A stretch of DNA of 64,000 nucleotides from Metaphire vulgaris. Its lineage: Eukaryota > Annelida > Clitellata > Crassiclitellata > Megascolecidae. Position numbers and translations under genes: made by a program. The notes under the pieces are model-generated. The model was not told where the DNA came from. It saw only the letters and a list, made by a program, of their open reading frames with translations, and made no database searches. This document shows positions 23,333-33,221 of this stretch, one piece after another (position 1 is the stretch's first letter; every line of letters begins with the position of its first letter). The stretch covers positions 10,732,725 through 10,796,724 of the forward strand of contig CM030837.1 in NCBI GenBank assembly GCA_018105865.1. The letters are read 5' to 3'.

Positions 23333-24171
23333 TAAGTTATGGTTTTTCAGTTTAAGTTGTGTTTTTTCAGTTTAAGTTACAGTTAAAGCTAACTTTTTTA
23401 AAAGTTACAGTTAATAGTTAATGATTTTTCAGTTATAGTTACAGTTAAAGTCCTCTTAGTCTCATATCTCATTTCATATTATTTAATAAAAATTCATAGC
23501 AATACACTTGTGGCATTTTGCCAAATCAGTCAGATGTCAATATTTAATGTTCATCTTAAGAAGTATGAACTGTCAACAAAGAAATGTAGACCAATTAGTG
23601 CAATTGGCAATTGCCCTGTTGCCCATTCAGCGCTCAGCAGCCTGGCGTGACCTTGCCTAGTTCACGGGGTGCAATTCAGCTCAATAACAAGTTTTTACAA
23701 CCCTGTTTATCAAGTTTTTACAACGGTGTTTATATGAGGTCTGAACTTTAGACCTGAATTAACTCAGCCTTAGCCGGTGGCAAGCCCTGGTTGAGAAAGG
23801 AGCACACACACACACACACACAAAGTGACAAACACACATAGATGCCCTTCGTCTTTGATACGGACGCGTCTATAAACAAGCACAACACACACATACACAG
23901 AGTCCTGAATCGTGACCCACAGGGCCACAAGTACAGCTGACACAGAAGACTGCAATGCTGATATATTAGGGGCCTAATCATACTCACTTGAAAAATTATT
24001 TTTCAGTTTCAATAACTTTTCTATTTCTTAACTTTTCAACTTTATTCTATTACAGTTATAACAAAAGTTATTAATCACTTTCCAGTTACAGTTAAAGTTA
24101 CAATTAACTGAATTTTTTTTCCAGTTATTCGGTGCTTTTAGTTACTATTATAGTTAACTTGAAGAACACTG
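23333..24171. mobile_element. hAT-like non-autonomous element, perfect 8-bp TSD
   Basis: Starts CAGTGTTATTTAAGTTA and ends TAACTTGAAGAACACTG, flanked by a perfect 8-bp duplication GTAGTACT (23325-23332, 24172-24179). CAGTG ends with an 8-bp duplication are the hAT pattern. Both flanks inside the ends are arrays of AGTTAMAGTTA-type units; the centre holds a (CA)n/(ACACAC)n tract near 23805-23825. No transposase. It is nested in the 4.9-kb TIR element. Confidence 0.8.
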
Positions 24172-24623
24172 GTAGTACTTTAGCGTATGAACCTTTGGTA
24201 TAAGATGGGGCATAGCTTGAAGAATATGAATGTTGATCTATGATTGTTTAATTCGTTGCAGTCTTATGAAGTGTTCGTACAGCATTCTTTTTAAAACTTA
24301 TTATATTAAATGTATGAGACAAACACTAGTTCCTTTCTGCCCATAGAAGACATCTCCGACCGCTCTTGTCGACCGCCAAAAACCAGACTGCCCTCTATCG
24401 GTCCAAAACTCCACTCCTTCCTCCAACAACGCCTACTGCCCCTCCCTGGGTTCACGCCCTCTCCCCTCCTCCTTCGCTGTCCCGTTGGAGTGTCATCTAG
24501 CAGGCCTTTATGAATACCAGATTCGGTCAAACATTCGAGAGTACATTAATGCAGTCTTTGCTTATATTACCGCGACGCTTCACTGACGGCGACAGCCTCT
24601 TTAATTAAACCCTTAGTGACATT

Positions 24624-24740
24624 GGCATCTGTTTCGCTTTCGGCGTTCGCCACCCCAACCTGTTGGTCCCATTAATGTCGGGGCATCTGTTTCGCTTTTG
24701 GCGTTCGCCACCCCCACCTGTTGGTTCCATTAATGTCAGG
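24624..24740. repeat. 58-bp tandem duplication
   Basis: 24624-24681 and 24682-24740, starting GGCATCTGTTTCGCTTT and ending CATTAATGTC. Within the 4.9-kb element. Confidence 0.88.
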
Positions 24741-26250
24741 TCTGCTCCTTTAGTAGTTGCTGTAGTAGTAGTAGTTGTTGTTGTAGTTGTAGTAGTAGTT
24801 TATCTGTTCGCCTGCACCCGCGTCCCTTATAGTACATAAGGCCTGTTTCACCACAATATACCGGTATATCTTACCTTTACGGTTTTATTCATACCGTTCT
24901 ACTTCCGGTGACGCTTTTTATACAAATATTGGCAAGGAGCTGTACGTGTAAAATAATTTTTATATACCGCGCACTCAAATATACCGTGCAGCGCCTGCGC
25001 GGTTTGCAAAATTGCGTGGTATATGTGTGAAAATACGGTAGAGTAAGGTTGTAGGAGAATATGGACTTGGTACAAGAAATGAAGTTGGACAAAATCTAAA
25101 TGAATTCTGCCAAATGAATGAATTAGCTTTAGTGAACTGTAAGTTGTTAAATGGTTAAAATGTCACCATAGGAACGCCGGCGTCACGCCAATATTCGGCT
25201 GCGGCGGTATGCTGATCCTGTATTACTGGCGGCGGCAATGTCGCACAGGTGTACTAGGAGGCGGGCCTCTGTGGAGGGGCGACAGACAAACCATCGATCA
25301 GCAGTGGTGTGGGGTTTAGTTGTTTGATCCTCCTTGGAGTTGCAAACCACAACAACTCAGTCGCAAACCACAACAATTTAACATAATATCACATGAGAAA
25401 TTATGATGGACCATGTTAGAAATGGGTTGCCCTCCCCATTTGGTCTTCTGTTAGCACAATTCTACAAAAAAAAACAGAAAACTCATGTAAAAATTGCAGG
25501 AACTGTTTCTGAGTGGTTCAAAGTCCAGTGTGTTGTCTCTTTATTTAGAGTATTTAACTTCATAGCTGAGATTACCATGAGAAAAGTCTTAGAGGGGATA
25601 CAACAAGGGTTTCAAAATTGGAGGCATAAGAATCAGCAACTTATGATATGCAGATGACATCGTCTTGATTACAACATCACCAGAAGATCTGCAAGAGCTA
25701 CTAGAGAGACTAATATGAGCAGGATCCGAATATGGGATAAAGTTAAATGTAGAAAAACCAAAGTAATGGTCTTGAATTCGAACCATTACATATTAATGCG
25801 AAAAGAAAAAAACTAAAGCGAGTTGAAACATTTGCAAATTTGTGGTTTAAAATCATGGTGATGCCAAATGTAAGTCAGAAATACAATACAAATGGCTGTG
25901 AGACTAACAGTGTTAAAAATTTAATAAAATTTGGAAAAATAAAAGCATCAGTGCACAAACTTCATACAAGCTTTGGTTTGGCCAGCAGCTACATGTGGTT
26001 GCGAGGCTTGGATTATCCATAAATCTGAAGAAAACTGAATGGACGTTTTTGAAATTAAATGCTTGAGAAAAGTGCTGGGAATCCGCTATACAGACAGAGT
26101 AGCAAATGTACAGGTAATGAAACAGGCTAAAAGAAAAAGAAGTCTATTGGTGGTGGTAAAGAAGAGGAAGCTACAATACTTCGGACACATAGTTTGACAA
26201 GACAATACACTGAAGAAGACAATCATGCTAGGGATGGTAGAAGGCAAAGG

Positions 26251-26320
26251 CGTTCAGGAACGCATTGTTTACAAGTGCTGCTGGCTCACACACCGAGCTT
26301 TACACGACCCCTTCATGCCT
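26251..26320 (+). mobile_element. LINE B piece embedded in LINE H
   Basis: About 70 bases read VQERIVYKCCWLTHRALHDP, the LINE B motif VPERIVYKRCWLTFRALHDP, while sequence on both sides reads as LINE H (VEGKG before; RNLWRQLVHVIAQRQ after). No tail or target duplication is visible, which points to template switching or microhomology repair rather than a normal insertion. Confidence 0.65.
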
Positions 26321-26396
26321 ACAAGAAAGCTCAAGCGAGGAATTTGTGGAGACAGCTGGTTCATGTCATCGCTCAGCGTCAATGTGATGGAGGTGC

Positions 26397-26437
26397 AAGA
26401 TGATGATGATGATGACGATGATGATGATGATGACAGA
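26397..26437. repeat. (GAT)n microsatellite at the LINE H 3' end
   Basis: GATGATGATGATGACGATGATG tract, the likely 3' tail of LINE H. LINE I ends in a similar short GATGATGATG run at about 28972-28983, so this may be a shared tail type of the RTE-like families. Confidence 0.85.
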
Positions 26438-26775
26438 TAGGAGGTGGCTGTGCAAAGTGAAATCCGGCTGGAACAAGATTTGCAAATAAACGGCGTTGAA
26501 CTGAAAAACTTGACTGGTACCGTAGTGGTACATAGCTTAATTGACTGTTCAACTCAGCACTAACTTCACTGATAAATTATTGCATTTGTTATTAGACTTA
26601 TTTTAATCGGCAAAATTTCTCATTAATTGATAGAAGTACTTGTTAAAACTTATAACTGTGCGTAGTGCTTATTAACAATAACTACAGTATTTTGAATTGA
26701 TTGGAGGGACAGAAGGCTGATTAGGAACTTATACATGGAACAAACAATAGAAATACGGATTGGGAATGATAACTC

Positions 26776-27040
26776 GGTTCACCGACATTTGCGCGACCGA
26801 CATTTGTGCATCGAGATTTGCGCAATGACACTTGCGCGCCGACATTTGCGTGCCAACATTAGCGCGTATTTCGAGGAAGCACGAATTGCTCTTTAAATTA
26901 AAAGTCATCCGTGCTTTAGTAACTATAATGTCTTAATCATAACCCAAAATCAAACCCTAACTCTAACCCTAACCGTAACCCCAATTATATCAACTAATAT
27001 CGCGCAAATGTCGGCGCGCAAATGTCGGTCGCGCATTTGA
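26776..27040. mobile_element. palindromic element with telomere-like core
   Basis: The left arm (26781-26868) repeats CCGACATTTGCGCG-type 15-17-mers. The right arm (27000-27040) carries the inverse (CGCGCAAATGTCGG twice). Between them lies AACCCTAACTCTAACC... (26953-26982), an imperfect (TAACCC)n-like run. It interrupts the RT of LINE I, whose sense continues on both sides (GNDNS / EIGRG). No transposase, no clear duplication. Confidence 0.7.
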
Positions 27041-27740
27041 CAGATCACGGAGAAATCGGAAGAGGATCACGACAAGGCTGTCCACTATCACCGCTGCTAT
27101 TCAACATCTACATTGAGGAACTAATAAGAGGCACTAGAGGAAGAAAGTGTGGGAATAAACATTGGAGGGAAACTGATACAAGCCATACGTTTTGCAGGCG
27201 ATCAAGCGATGCTAACAGGGAGTAAAAGAGAACTACAAAGAATAATGGACAAACTAAATGCAACATCAAAAGAATATGGCATGAAAATAAACACTCTAAA
27301 TACAAAAATCATGGTAATAACAAAGAGCAAAAATCCACCTAGATTCACCATAACGGTTGATGGAACAGAACTGGAACAGGTGACACAATTCTGCTACCTT
27401 GGGAGCCTAATAACAGAAGATTTCAGATGCCAGGATGAGATAAAGAGAAGAATAGCGATGGGAAAACAAGCCTTTTTGGACAGAGGAGAACTGGTAAGAT
27501 GAGGGCTAAATAAAGAACTAAAGAGACTGATAAAAACATTGATATGGAGTGTCACTTTACATGCCTCAGAAACCTGGACTCTCCAGAAGAAGGACATACA
27601 AAAGCTAGAAACATTCGAAATGTGGATATGGAGAAGAATGGAAAGCATCAAGTGGACGGACAAGAAAACAAATGATGAAGTACTACATACGAATAAAGAT
27701 CGATAATAAGTACCATATAAAAAGACAGAGAAACTGGATT

Positions 27741-28300
27741 ATTATTATTATTATTATTACTAGCTAATTTATCAATGCTATAACATGACTAAGGCCATAG
27801 GCAAGAGCTATTTACAAACAGTCACTGTAAGAATTGCGAAACAAGTGCGTTTTTAGTTTTGAAGTGAACGATTCAATAGAAGTCGCCGTTGCTATCTCGT
27901 CCGGAAGGGCATTCCACAGCAACGGGTTGCCACGGGTCACTGATCTTTCGCCCGGAACGATCGTCTTGGATGGAGGCGGAACCAGAAGGCAAACTCGCTT
28001 GCTAGAACGCAGCTGCCTCCCAGAGTCTGGCAGGGTCGATCTGTGTATTAGCGCTGCCAGGTAGTCAGGGCAGGTAATGTCGTTGAGGGCCCAATAAGTT
28101 AGCATGCATCGCTTATATGCAATCTGCTCTGGTATCTTCAGCCAGTGTAAATTGTCTTTTAGCAGGGGAGTCACGTGTCCGTGCCACTTTACGCTGAAAA
28201 TCACTCTGGCTGCAGCATTCATGACTGATTGCAGCCGGTCTAGATGGCAGTCGGTCTAGTTGGCAGTCGGGGAGACCAAGAATAAGAATCCCATTGCAGT
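27741..28300 (-). mobile_element. LINE B' fragment, left half of a head-to-head insertion
   Basis: (ATT)n tail at the left, then on the minus strand MNAAARVIFSVKWHGHVTPL, NLHWLKIPEQIAYKRCMLTY, then CLLVPPPSKTIVPGERSVTR, NPLLWNALPDEIATATSIES and SKLKTHLFRNSYS. Open frame 27812-28222. Near 28237-28270 an 18-bp piece is doubled. It stops at about 28300, where a + strand LINE C fragment starts directly. Confidence 0.85.
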
Positions 28301-28747
28301 GAACATGTAACACCGCTTCTACGAGACTTACACTGGCTATCAATGCCGGAGCGGATTCAGTTTAAGTTAGCAACACTGGCTTACCGCTGCCTGAATGGTA
28401 TAGGGCCAGAGTACCTAGCGACAGAATTAGCACGAGTCGCAGATCAGGCTGGTCGGCGTCGCCTGAGATCTGCTAGAACCGCTTCTCTGGTCGTTCCATT
28501 GATGCGCCTTTGCACTGTAGGTGATCGTGCCTTTCCTGTGACTGCTGCAAGGGCATGGAACCGCCTGCCTTCTTCAGTTCAACTCTCCCTAACGCCAGAC
28601 ACCTTCAAGAAGAATCTTAAAACTTGGCTATTTCGCACTAGCTATTGTAATTTATAATTTGTAATGTGTCCACGCAGTCACTGTATTAGTTGCCACATAA
28701 ATCTCTACGTTGTATAATAATAATAATATAATAATAATAGTAGCCTT
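28301..28747 (+). mobile_element. LINE C fragment, right half of a head-to-head insertion
   Basis: + strand: EHVTPLLRDLHWLSMPERI, FKLATLAYRCLNGIGPEYLA, GRRRLRSARTASLVVPLMRL, VGDRAFPVTAARAWNRLPSS, TFKKNLKTWLFRTSYCNL and a stop at about 28655, then the LINE C 3' UTR and an (ATA)n tail. The joint pair 27741-28747 is flanked by TGGATT (27735-27740, 28748-28753), with LINE I reading NWI/GHILRG across. Confidence 0.85.
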
Positions 28748-28992
28748 TGGATTGGACACATACTAAGAGGAGAATCATTACTCAGAACAGTAATTGAGGG
28801 AAGTATATCAGGAAGAAAGACAAAAGGGAGACCCAAGAAGATGCTACTGGACTGGATGATGAAAACAGATTCACAGCGCCACAAGATCTATGCAGAAAAT
28901 CAAAGAAGAAGCAAGATGCAGAGAGGAATGGAAACAATGGAGCCCTGAACCTGTCCCAGGACAGAGAACATGATGATGATGATGACAGTAAC

Positions 28993-29631
28993 ACCTCTTT
29001 AGCTTGCCACCATTCATCTGACATCAAACTTTGGCAAGAGGCAAATTGGCGGCTCAACGAATACAATACTCACTTCTGAGACTAGGCTAGCCCCTCCCAC
29101 ATGGGGCGGGGATGAGAATTCCAGGTGCTCCACGAGTGAGAGGACTAGCTCCACCAGGTACCCGTGGGAACGGGTTAACTCATGAACAAATGGCAAGTTG
29201 CTGCATTTCATTTTATGTGTAGTTGGCCAACCTGCTACATGATGCTGTAAACGTGTAAAAGGAATGTCTCTAAGCTAGTTGGCTGCGTCTGTGTTTTGTA
29301 ACGTTTACATGCAGGCCAAAGCACATGTTGCTGCAATACAGCAGTGTATACAGGCGAAAGTTCTGTAAACCGATCCTTTGTCTGCAGTCATGGAGATGGG
29401 CGGTGGTTGGATGAAAAAGCCACAGGAGCGGGGTGGAGTTGGCAGGAGCGGGCTGACTGTTGCGGGGGGGCAGATTCTTGCTCCGTGCAGACCTATACCA
29501 CAATCTCTTCCTCAGTCATTAGCTGATTTATCAACACCGACGTATTCATCGCGGTAATTAATTGTGTAAACAGTAGTTCAAGAGCTTAGCCTAAACGGGT
29601 AACCAAAGTCGCTAAGGCAAGCTAAAGAGGT
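28993..29631. mobile_element. inverted-repeat element (candidate)
   Basis: A 16-bp perfect inverted repeat, ACCTCTTTAGCTTGCC (28993-29008) and GGCAAGCTAAAGAGGT (29616-29631), bounds 639 bp without coding sense. AGCTAAAGAGG occurs twice more just outside (about 29760-29790). No target duplication was identified, so this is a candidate only. Confidence 0.45.
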
Positions 29632-29867
29632 ATAAATACATGGGCATGGATTTCTGAAAGTTATGGTGAGGGCAAGCAGCGAGTTTGGCCACTTAAAGAG
29701 GTAGATTACATGGGTGGAATTCTGTTCTTATTCCATCCATGGCGAGAGGGGAGTTTGGCGAGCTAAAGAGGGGTGAGCTAAAGAGGTTTTACAGCTAACA
29801 AATTACTTAACAACTTACAATTTAGTTATAAATAAGGTGAAGAAATGTATAAGTTCTAAATTACAAT

Positions 29868-30881
29868 TATTATTATTATTATTATTATTAATCAGCTAAT
29901 TTGTCCAACGCTATAACATGACTAAGGCCATAGGCAAGAGCGATTTACAATCAGTCAAGATTTGCGAAACAAGTGCGATTTTAGCTTAGAAGCGAACGAT
30001 TCGAAAGAATTCGCTACTGCTATCTCGTCAGGAAGGGCGTTCCTCAGTAGCGGGTTCCCACAAGTTACCGATCTTTCGCCCAGCGCGACCGTCTTAGAAG
30101 GAGGTGGAACCAGAAGGCAGACCCGCTTGCTGGAATGTAGCTGTCTTGTGGAGTCTGAACAGGTCGATCTGTGTATTAGCGCTGACAGATAGTCAGGGCA
30201 GGTAGTGTCGTTAAGGGCCCGATAAGTTAGCACACATCTCTTATATGCGATCCGCTCTGGTATCTTCAGCCAGTGTAGATTGTCTTTGAGCAGGGGAGTC
30301 ATGTGTCCCTGCCACTTTACTCCAAAGATCAATCTGGCCGCCGCGTTCATGACTGATTGCAGCCGGTCGAGTTGGCAGTCAGGGAGACCAAGAAGGATCC
30401 CATTGCAGTAATCGAGCTTAGATATCACAAGTGCACGAGCCACTCGGATCGCTGCTGAGATCGGGATGTACTTTCGTATCTCTGATTGTACGGAGCTGAC
30501 GGTGGCAGGCCCGGGACACGGCACTTACATGGCTCGCAAACGATAGGGTACTGTCAAAGATCATGCCCAGCAGCCGCACCTGGGTAGCAGGGTCGATGGC
30601 GATGTCGCCTAAGAACATCAGTGAGCGATTTACTGGGTAGTTCATGAAATCTTCTCGGGGTACAGAACCAGATCAGTTCCGACTTTTCCAGGTTCAGCGC
30701 TAGCCGGTTTGTTCCCGTCCAGCGCATAATCTCTCGGACACAGCATTCAAGGTGAACACGCAGGCAATCAGTCTCCAACGGGGTACAGGAAGTGTATAAT
30801 AAGCCATCGTAAGCATAGGCATGCCAGCCTAGTCCATGGGAGACAGCTATCTGGCCCAGATCCGCTACGTATAGGATGAAC
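29868..30881 (-). mobile_element. LINE B' copy with 9-bp target duplication
   Basis: Flanked by AATTACAAT (29859-29867, 30882-30890); the (ATT)n tail is on the left. The minus strand encodes the end of RT (MFILYVADLGQIAVSHGLG, box mutated to HAYAYDGLLY from HAYADD), NRLALNLEKSELIWFC, MIFDSTLSFASHVSAV, SKLDYCNGILLGLPDCQLD, NLHWLKIPERIAYKRCVLTY, CLLVPPPSKTVALGERSVTC and SKLKSHLFRKS. 5'-truncated, 1,014 bp. Three frames are needed. Confidence 0.88.
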
Positions 30882-30890
30882 AATTACAAT

Positions 30891-31290
30891 AGTAATTTAG
30901 TACAAACTCTATAGTCCTAAATTAAATGACAGTAACACTCCATAAGTTCAATGACAGTTCACATTATTATTTGGGACAATATGAACATGTTAAGTAAATA
31001 AGTAGCAAAATAAGACTGACACACATTTAAGAACAGGTACTACTGCATAGTTTTGTACTATGTTACTTTACGCAAGTTCACTATAACTTCTGTAACTTGA
31101 AACTTCAGTCAGTGTCATTTCAAAAACTTCTAAACTACTTTTAACTTCTCATGTTTAGGCAGCACAAATTCGGCCAGAATTTGGCAGGAGCCAGATTTGT
31201 GAAAATGGCCGGATTTCGACTTTACTGGAGCCATAATTTGGTACAGCCCAAGTACTTTGCAATTGTAATTAAATTATATGATCTCTAAAC
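30891..31290. other. intronic sequence, nothing recognised
   Basis: AT-rich, no frame above 60 codons, no repeat recognised. Confidence 0.5.
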
Positions 31291-32185
31291 CATGGACTAC
31301 TAGATGACCTGGACGGCCAACTGAAACAGGTGCCTTACATCAGGGGGCTGAAAAAATGCAGCGTTCTATGTATTTGCATGTAATTTTGGACTTTTTCAAC
31401 TTGCGATTACCCGGATTCTGTGAAAGCTAAAATGATGAGGTTTACACTAATGTTTTGCATTTTTATCCCTCTTTCAAACCATCCATGCAAAATTTAATAA
31501 CAATTGGGATAAGGGTTCACAATCTGGCTTGAAATAGAACCCCCATCCAAAAAAATATTTTTTCTGTTCCAAGCTGTGCTGCTAAAATTTTTGAGTGGCC
31601 ACCTAACTTTCGTGAACAGCAAAGTTGTAGGGGAGTGTAATTGGAACAAAATAAATCAAATATTTTTAAAATTGGACGATATTTGGTCGAGATATATTCT
31701 TCTTACCCGAGCACTCTCCTTCCGATAAAATGTCGTTTCGATCAGTTTAGAACAATGCTTGTATTTCTTTTATAATTTGCTATATCTCAACCAAATATTG
31801 TCCTATTTTCAAAATTTTTGATTATTTTGTTCCAATTACATTCTCCTACAACTTTGCTGTTAACGAAAGCTAGGTTGCCACTCAAACATTTTAGCAGCAC
31901 AGCTTGGAAGAGAAAAAAATATTTGTTTGGAGGGGGTTCTGTTTCAGGCCAGATTGTGGACCCTTATCCCAATTGTTATTAAATTTTGCACAGATGGTTT
32001 GAAAGAGGGATAAAAATGCAAAATATTGGTGTATACTTCATCATTTTAGATTTCACAGATTCCGAGCAATTGCAAGTTGAAAAAGTCAAAAATTACATGC
32101 AAATACACAGAACGCTGCAGTTTTTCAGCCCCCTGATGTAAGGCACCTTTTTCAGTTGGCCGTCCAGGTCATCTAGTAGTCCATG
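31291..32185. repeat. 895-bp near-perfect palindrome (foldback)
   Basis: Arms of about 407 bp pair end to end: CATGGACTACTAGATGACCT at 31291 has its reverse complement ending at 32185. Near the centre, GGTCGAGATATA (31686-31697) pairs with TATATCTCAACC (31781-31792). The unpaired loop is about 83 bp. Each arm carries a diverged copy of the module found in the TTAA-flanked MITEs (TTCAAAATTTTTG, TGTTCCAATTACA, AAAGTTGTAGG, ATAAAAATGCAAAA). No coding sense. Confidence 0.85.
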
Positions 32186-32660
32186 TCTAAACCTAGTACG
32201 TTTATGGTCTTTTCAATATTTCTGTCTTATGTAAAGTTAATTCTAATTCAACAAGTGAACAATAGTGGTATACTGACTTACAAATCTGTCAAAGAAATTC
32301 TCTGAACTTAACACTGATTTAGTTTTTAACATTTTAAACAGTTTTAGCATTACTCAGTATAATTTTTTCTTTTGCTCTCTTACTAAACATATGGTAGAAA
32401 AATTGTGATATTGGATTGATTGATTAATTAATAGTCAGTTTATAGATGATTGCAGGTACTATATGAATTAGAACAATTTATAATATTAAGATTCTTGCTC
32501 TGTTTGTCCAGTTTGTCTGTTACCTTCAAGCGTTCTGATTGGTCACCAATCGACGTTGCGAAGTCGAATGCGTAACCTCTGTCCTGGGCTGTGCACGAGG
32601 CTGTTGCCATTGACAACCATTGTCTATTATTTTCTAATCAACGGAGCGTTTGAAGCGTCT
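32186..32660. other. intronic sequence, nothing firm
   Basis: AT-rich. Near 32493-32550 a segment (GCTCTGTTTGTCC, TTACCTTCAAGCGTTCTGATT) resembles the CCAAT array at 33770-33930. Confidence 0.45.
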
Positions 32661-32671
32661 TAATTGCAGCT

Positions 32672-32935
32672 CAAACCCCGTTCCCTTTCCCTCTCCCCAT
32701 CCCTCTCTCAAACAAACCCCTCCCCCCCCACCCCTTCCCCTCCTTACCCTCTTTCCATCCCCTCCCTCTCCCAACCCCTTCCTCCCCTCCCAACCCCAAA
32801 CCCTATCCCAACCCCCTTCCTCCACCCCTCTTCCCAACCCCCTCCCTCCCAACCCTCTCCCAACCCCTTCCTCCACCTCCTCTCACCATCCTTCTTCCAC
32901 CCCTCTCTCCATCCATCTCCCAACCAACCATCCCT
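32672..32935. repeat. C-rich polypyrimidine tract, ~260 bp
   Basis: Almost purine-free + strand of CCCTTCC/CCCAACCC/CCTCCC units. All three + frames stay open as proline/serine runs, which is a composition artefact and not a gene. Such tracts can form triplex or i-motif structures. Confidence 0.85.
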
Positions 32936-32984
32936 TTGGTTGAGCTTGGCTGTGTGCCTTCCGAATATACCCCCCTTCCCCTCT

Positions 32985-33221
32985 CGAAATCTACCGCAAT
33001 TTGACGCAAATGTGCAACGTCATGCCCTATAGATTAGCATTATGAGATTTTTGCATAGCTACGAAATTTACCGCAATTTCATGCAAATGTGCAATTTCAT
33101 GCAAATGTGCAACGTCATGCCCTATAGATTAACATTATCAGATTTTTGCATAGCTACGGAAATCTACCGCAATTTGACGCAAATGTGCAACGTCATGCCC
33201 TATAGATTAGCATTATGAGTT
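32985..33221. repeat. three-unit tandem repeat (64-95 bp)
   Basis: Units begin at about 32985, 33062 and 33157 with GAAATYTACCGCAATTT and share AACGTCATGCCCTATAGATT. The middle unit has an extra internal doubling of GCAAATGTGCAA. Confidence 0.85.

Larger units (their letters stand above)
20136..25038. mobile_element. 4.9-kb TIR element, TA target duplication, no transposase recognised
   Basis: The left end is CCATATTTTCACGCACATAC; the right end is the inverted CCGTATTTTCACACATATAC. TA flanks both (20134-20135, 25039-25040). Both subterminal zones repeat ATACCGYGCAC-like units. The host LINE H protein continues from one side to the other, so the whole 4,903 bp is one insertion. Inside are a GAATTC-rich minisatellite, several direct duplications and a hAT-like element. 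Longest frames (110 residues or fewer) resemble no transposase I know. A TA duplication is usual for Tc1/mariner, but the termini are not typical. Confidence 0.7.
19580..26450 (+). mobile_element. LINE H (RTE-like), split by a 4.9-kb transposon
   Basis: The left piece, 19580-20133, encodes the start of an endonuclease: WNMDVRGLKQIGKLL-like, LSVDICGILETK, then APTSTSEEAEVELFYETLES and a degenerate GDLNAKVG-like end. The right piece from 25041 resumes the same protein (VVGEYGLGTRNEVGQNLNEF, CQMNELALVN). After an internal deletion it gives RT pieces ISNL*YADDIVLITTSPED (YADD intact near 25645), YGIKLNVEK, and the C-terminal CEAWII...LRKVLGIRYTDRV and KRKLQYFGHIV. It ends near a (GAT)n tract. Many stops and frameshifts; dead. 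The rejoining of sense across 20134/25041 defines the insertion. Confidence 0.75.
26695..28988 (+). mobile_element. LINE I (RTE-like), split by two insertions
   Basis: Pieces 26695-26775 (IDWRDRRLIRNLYMEQTIEI), 27041-27740 (EIGRGSRQGCPLSPLLFNIY, then IRFAGDQAMLTGS, EYGMKIN, KIMVITKSKNPPRF, QFCYLGSLITEDFRC, KRRIAMGKQAF, then ETWTLQKKDIQKLETFEMWI) and 28748-28988 (IGHILRGESLLRTVIEGSIS, KGRPKKMLLDWM) form one element. The RT box is FAGD where family members have FADD, so an essential Asp is lost. The copy at 1-303 is a close relative. Confidence 0.8.

Noticed and set aside
26953..26982. Telomere or telomere fusion point
   Set aside because: Only about 30 imperfect bases inside a small palindrome in a LINE; far too short for a telomere.
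32650..33032. Proline/serine-rich open frames of 97 and 122 codons
   Set aside because: They lie in a purine-free C/T tract that stays open in every frame; no start context, domain or splice site.
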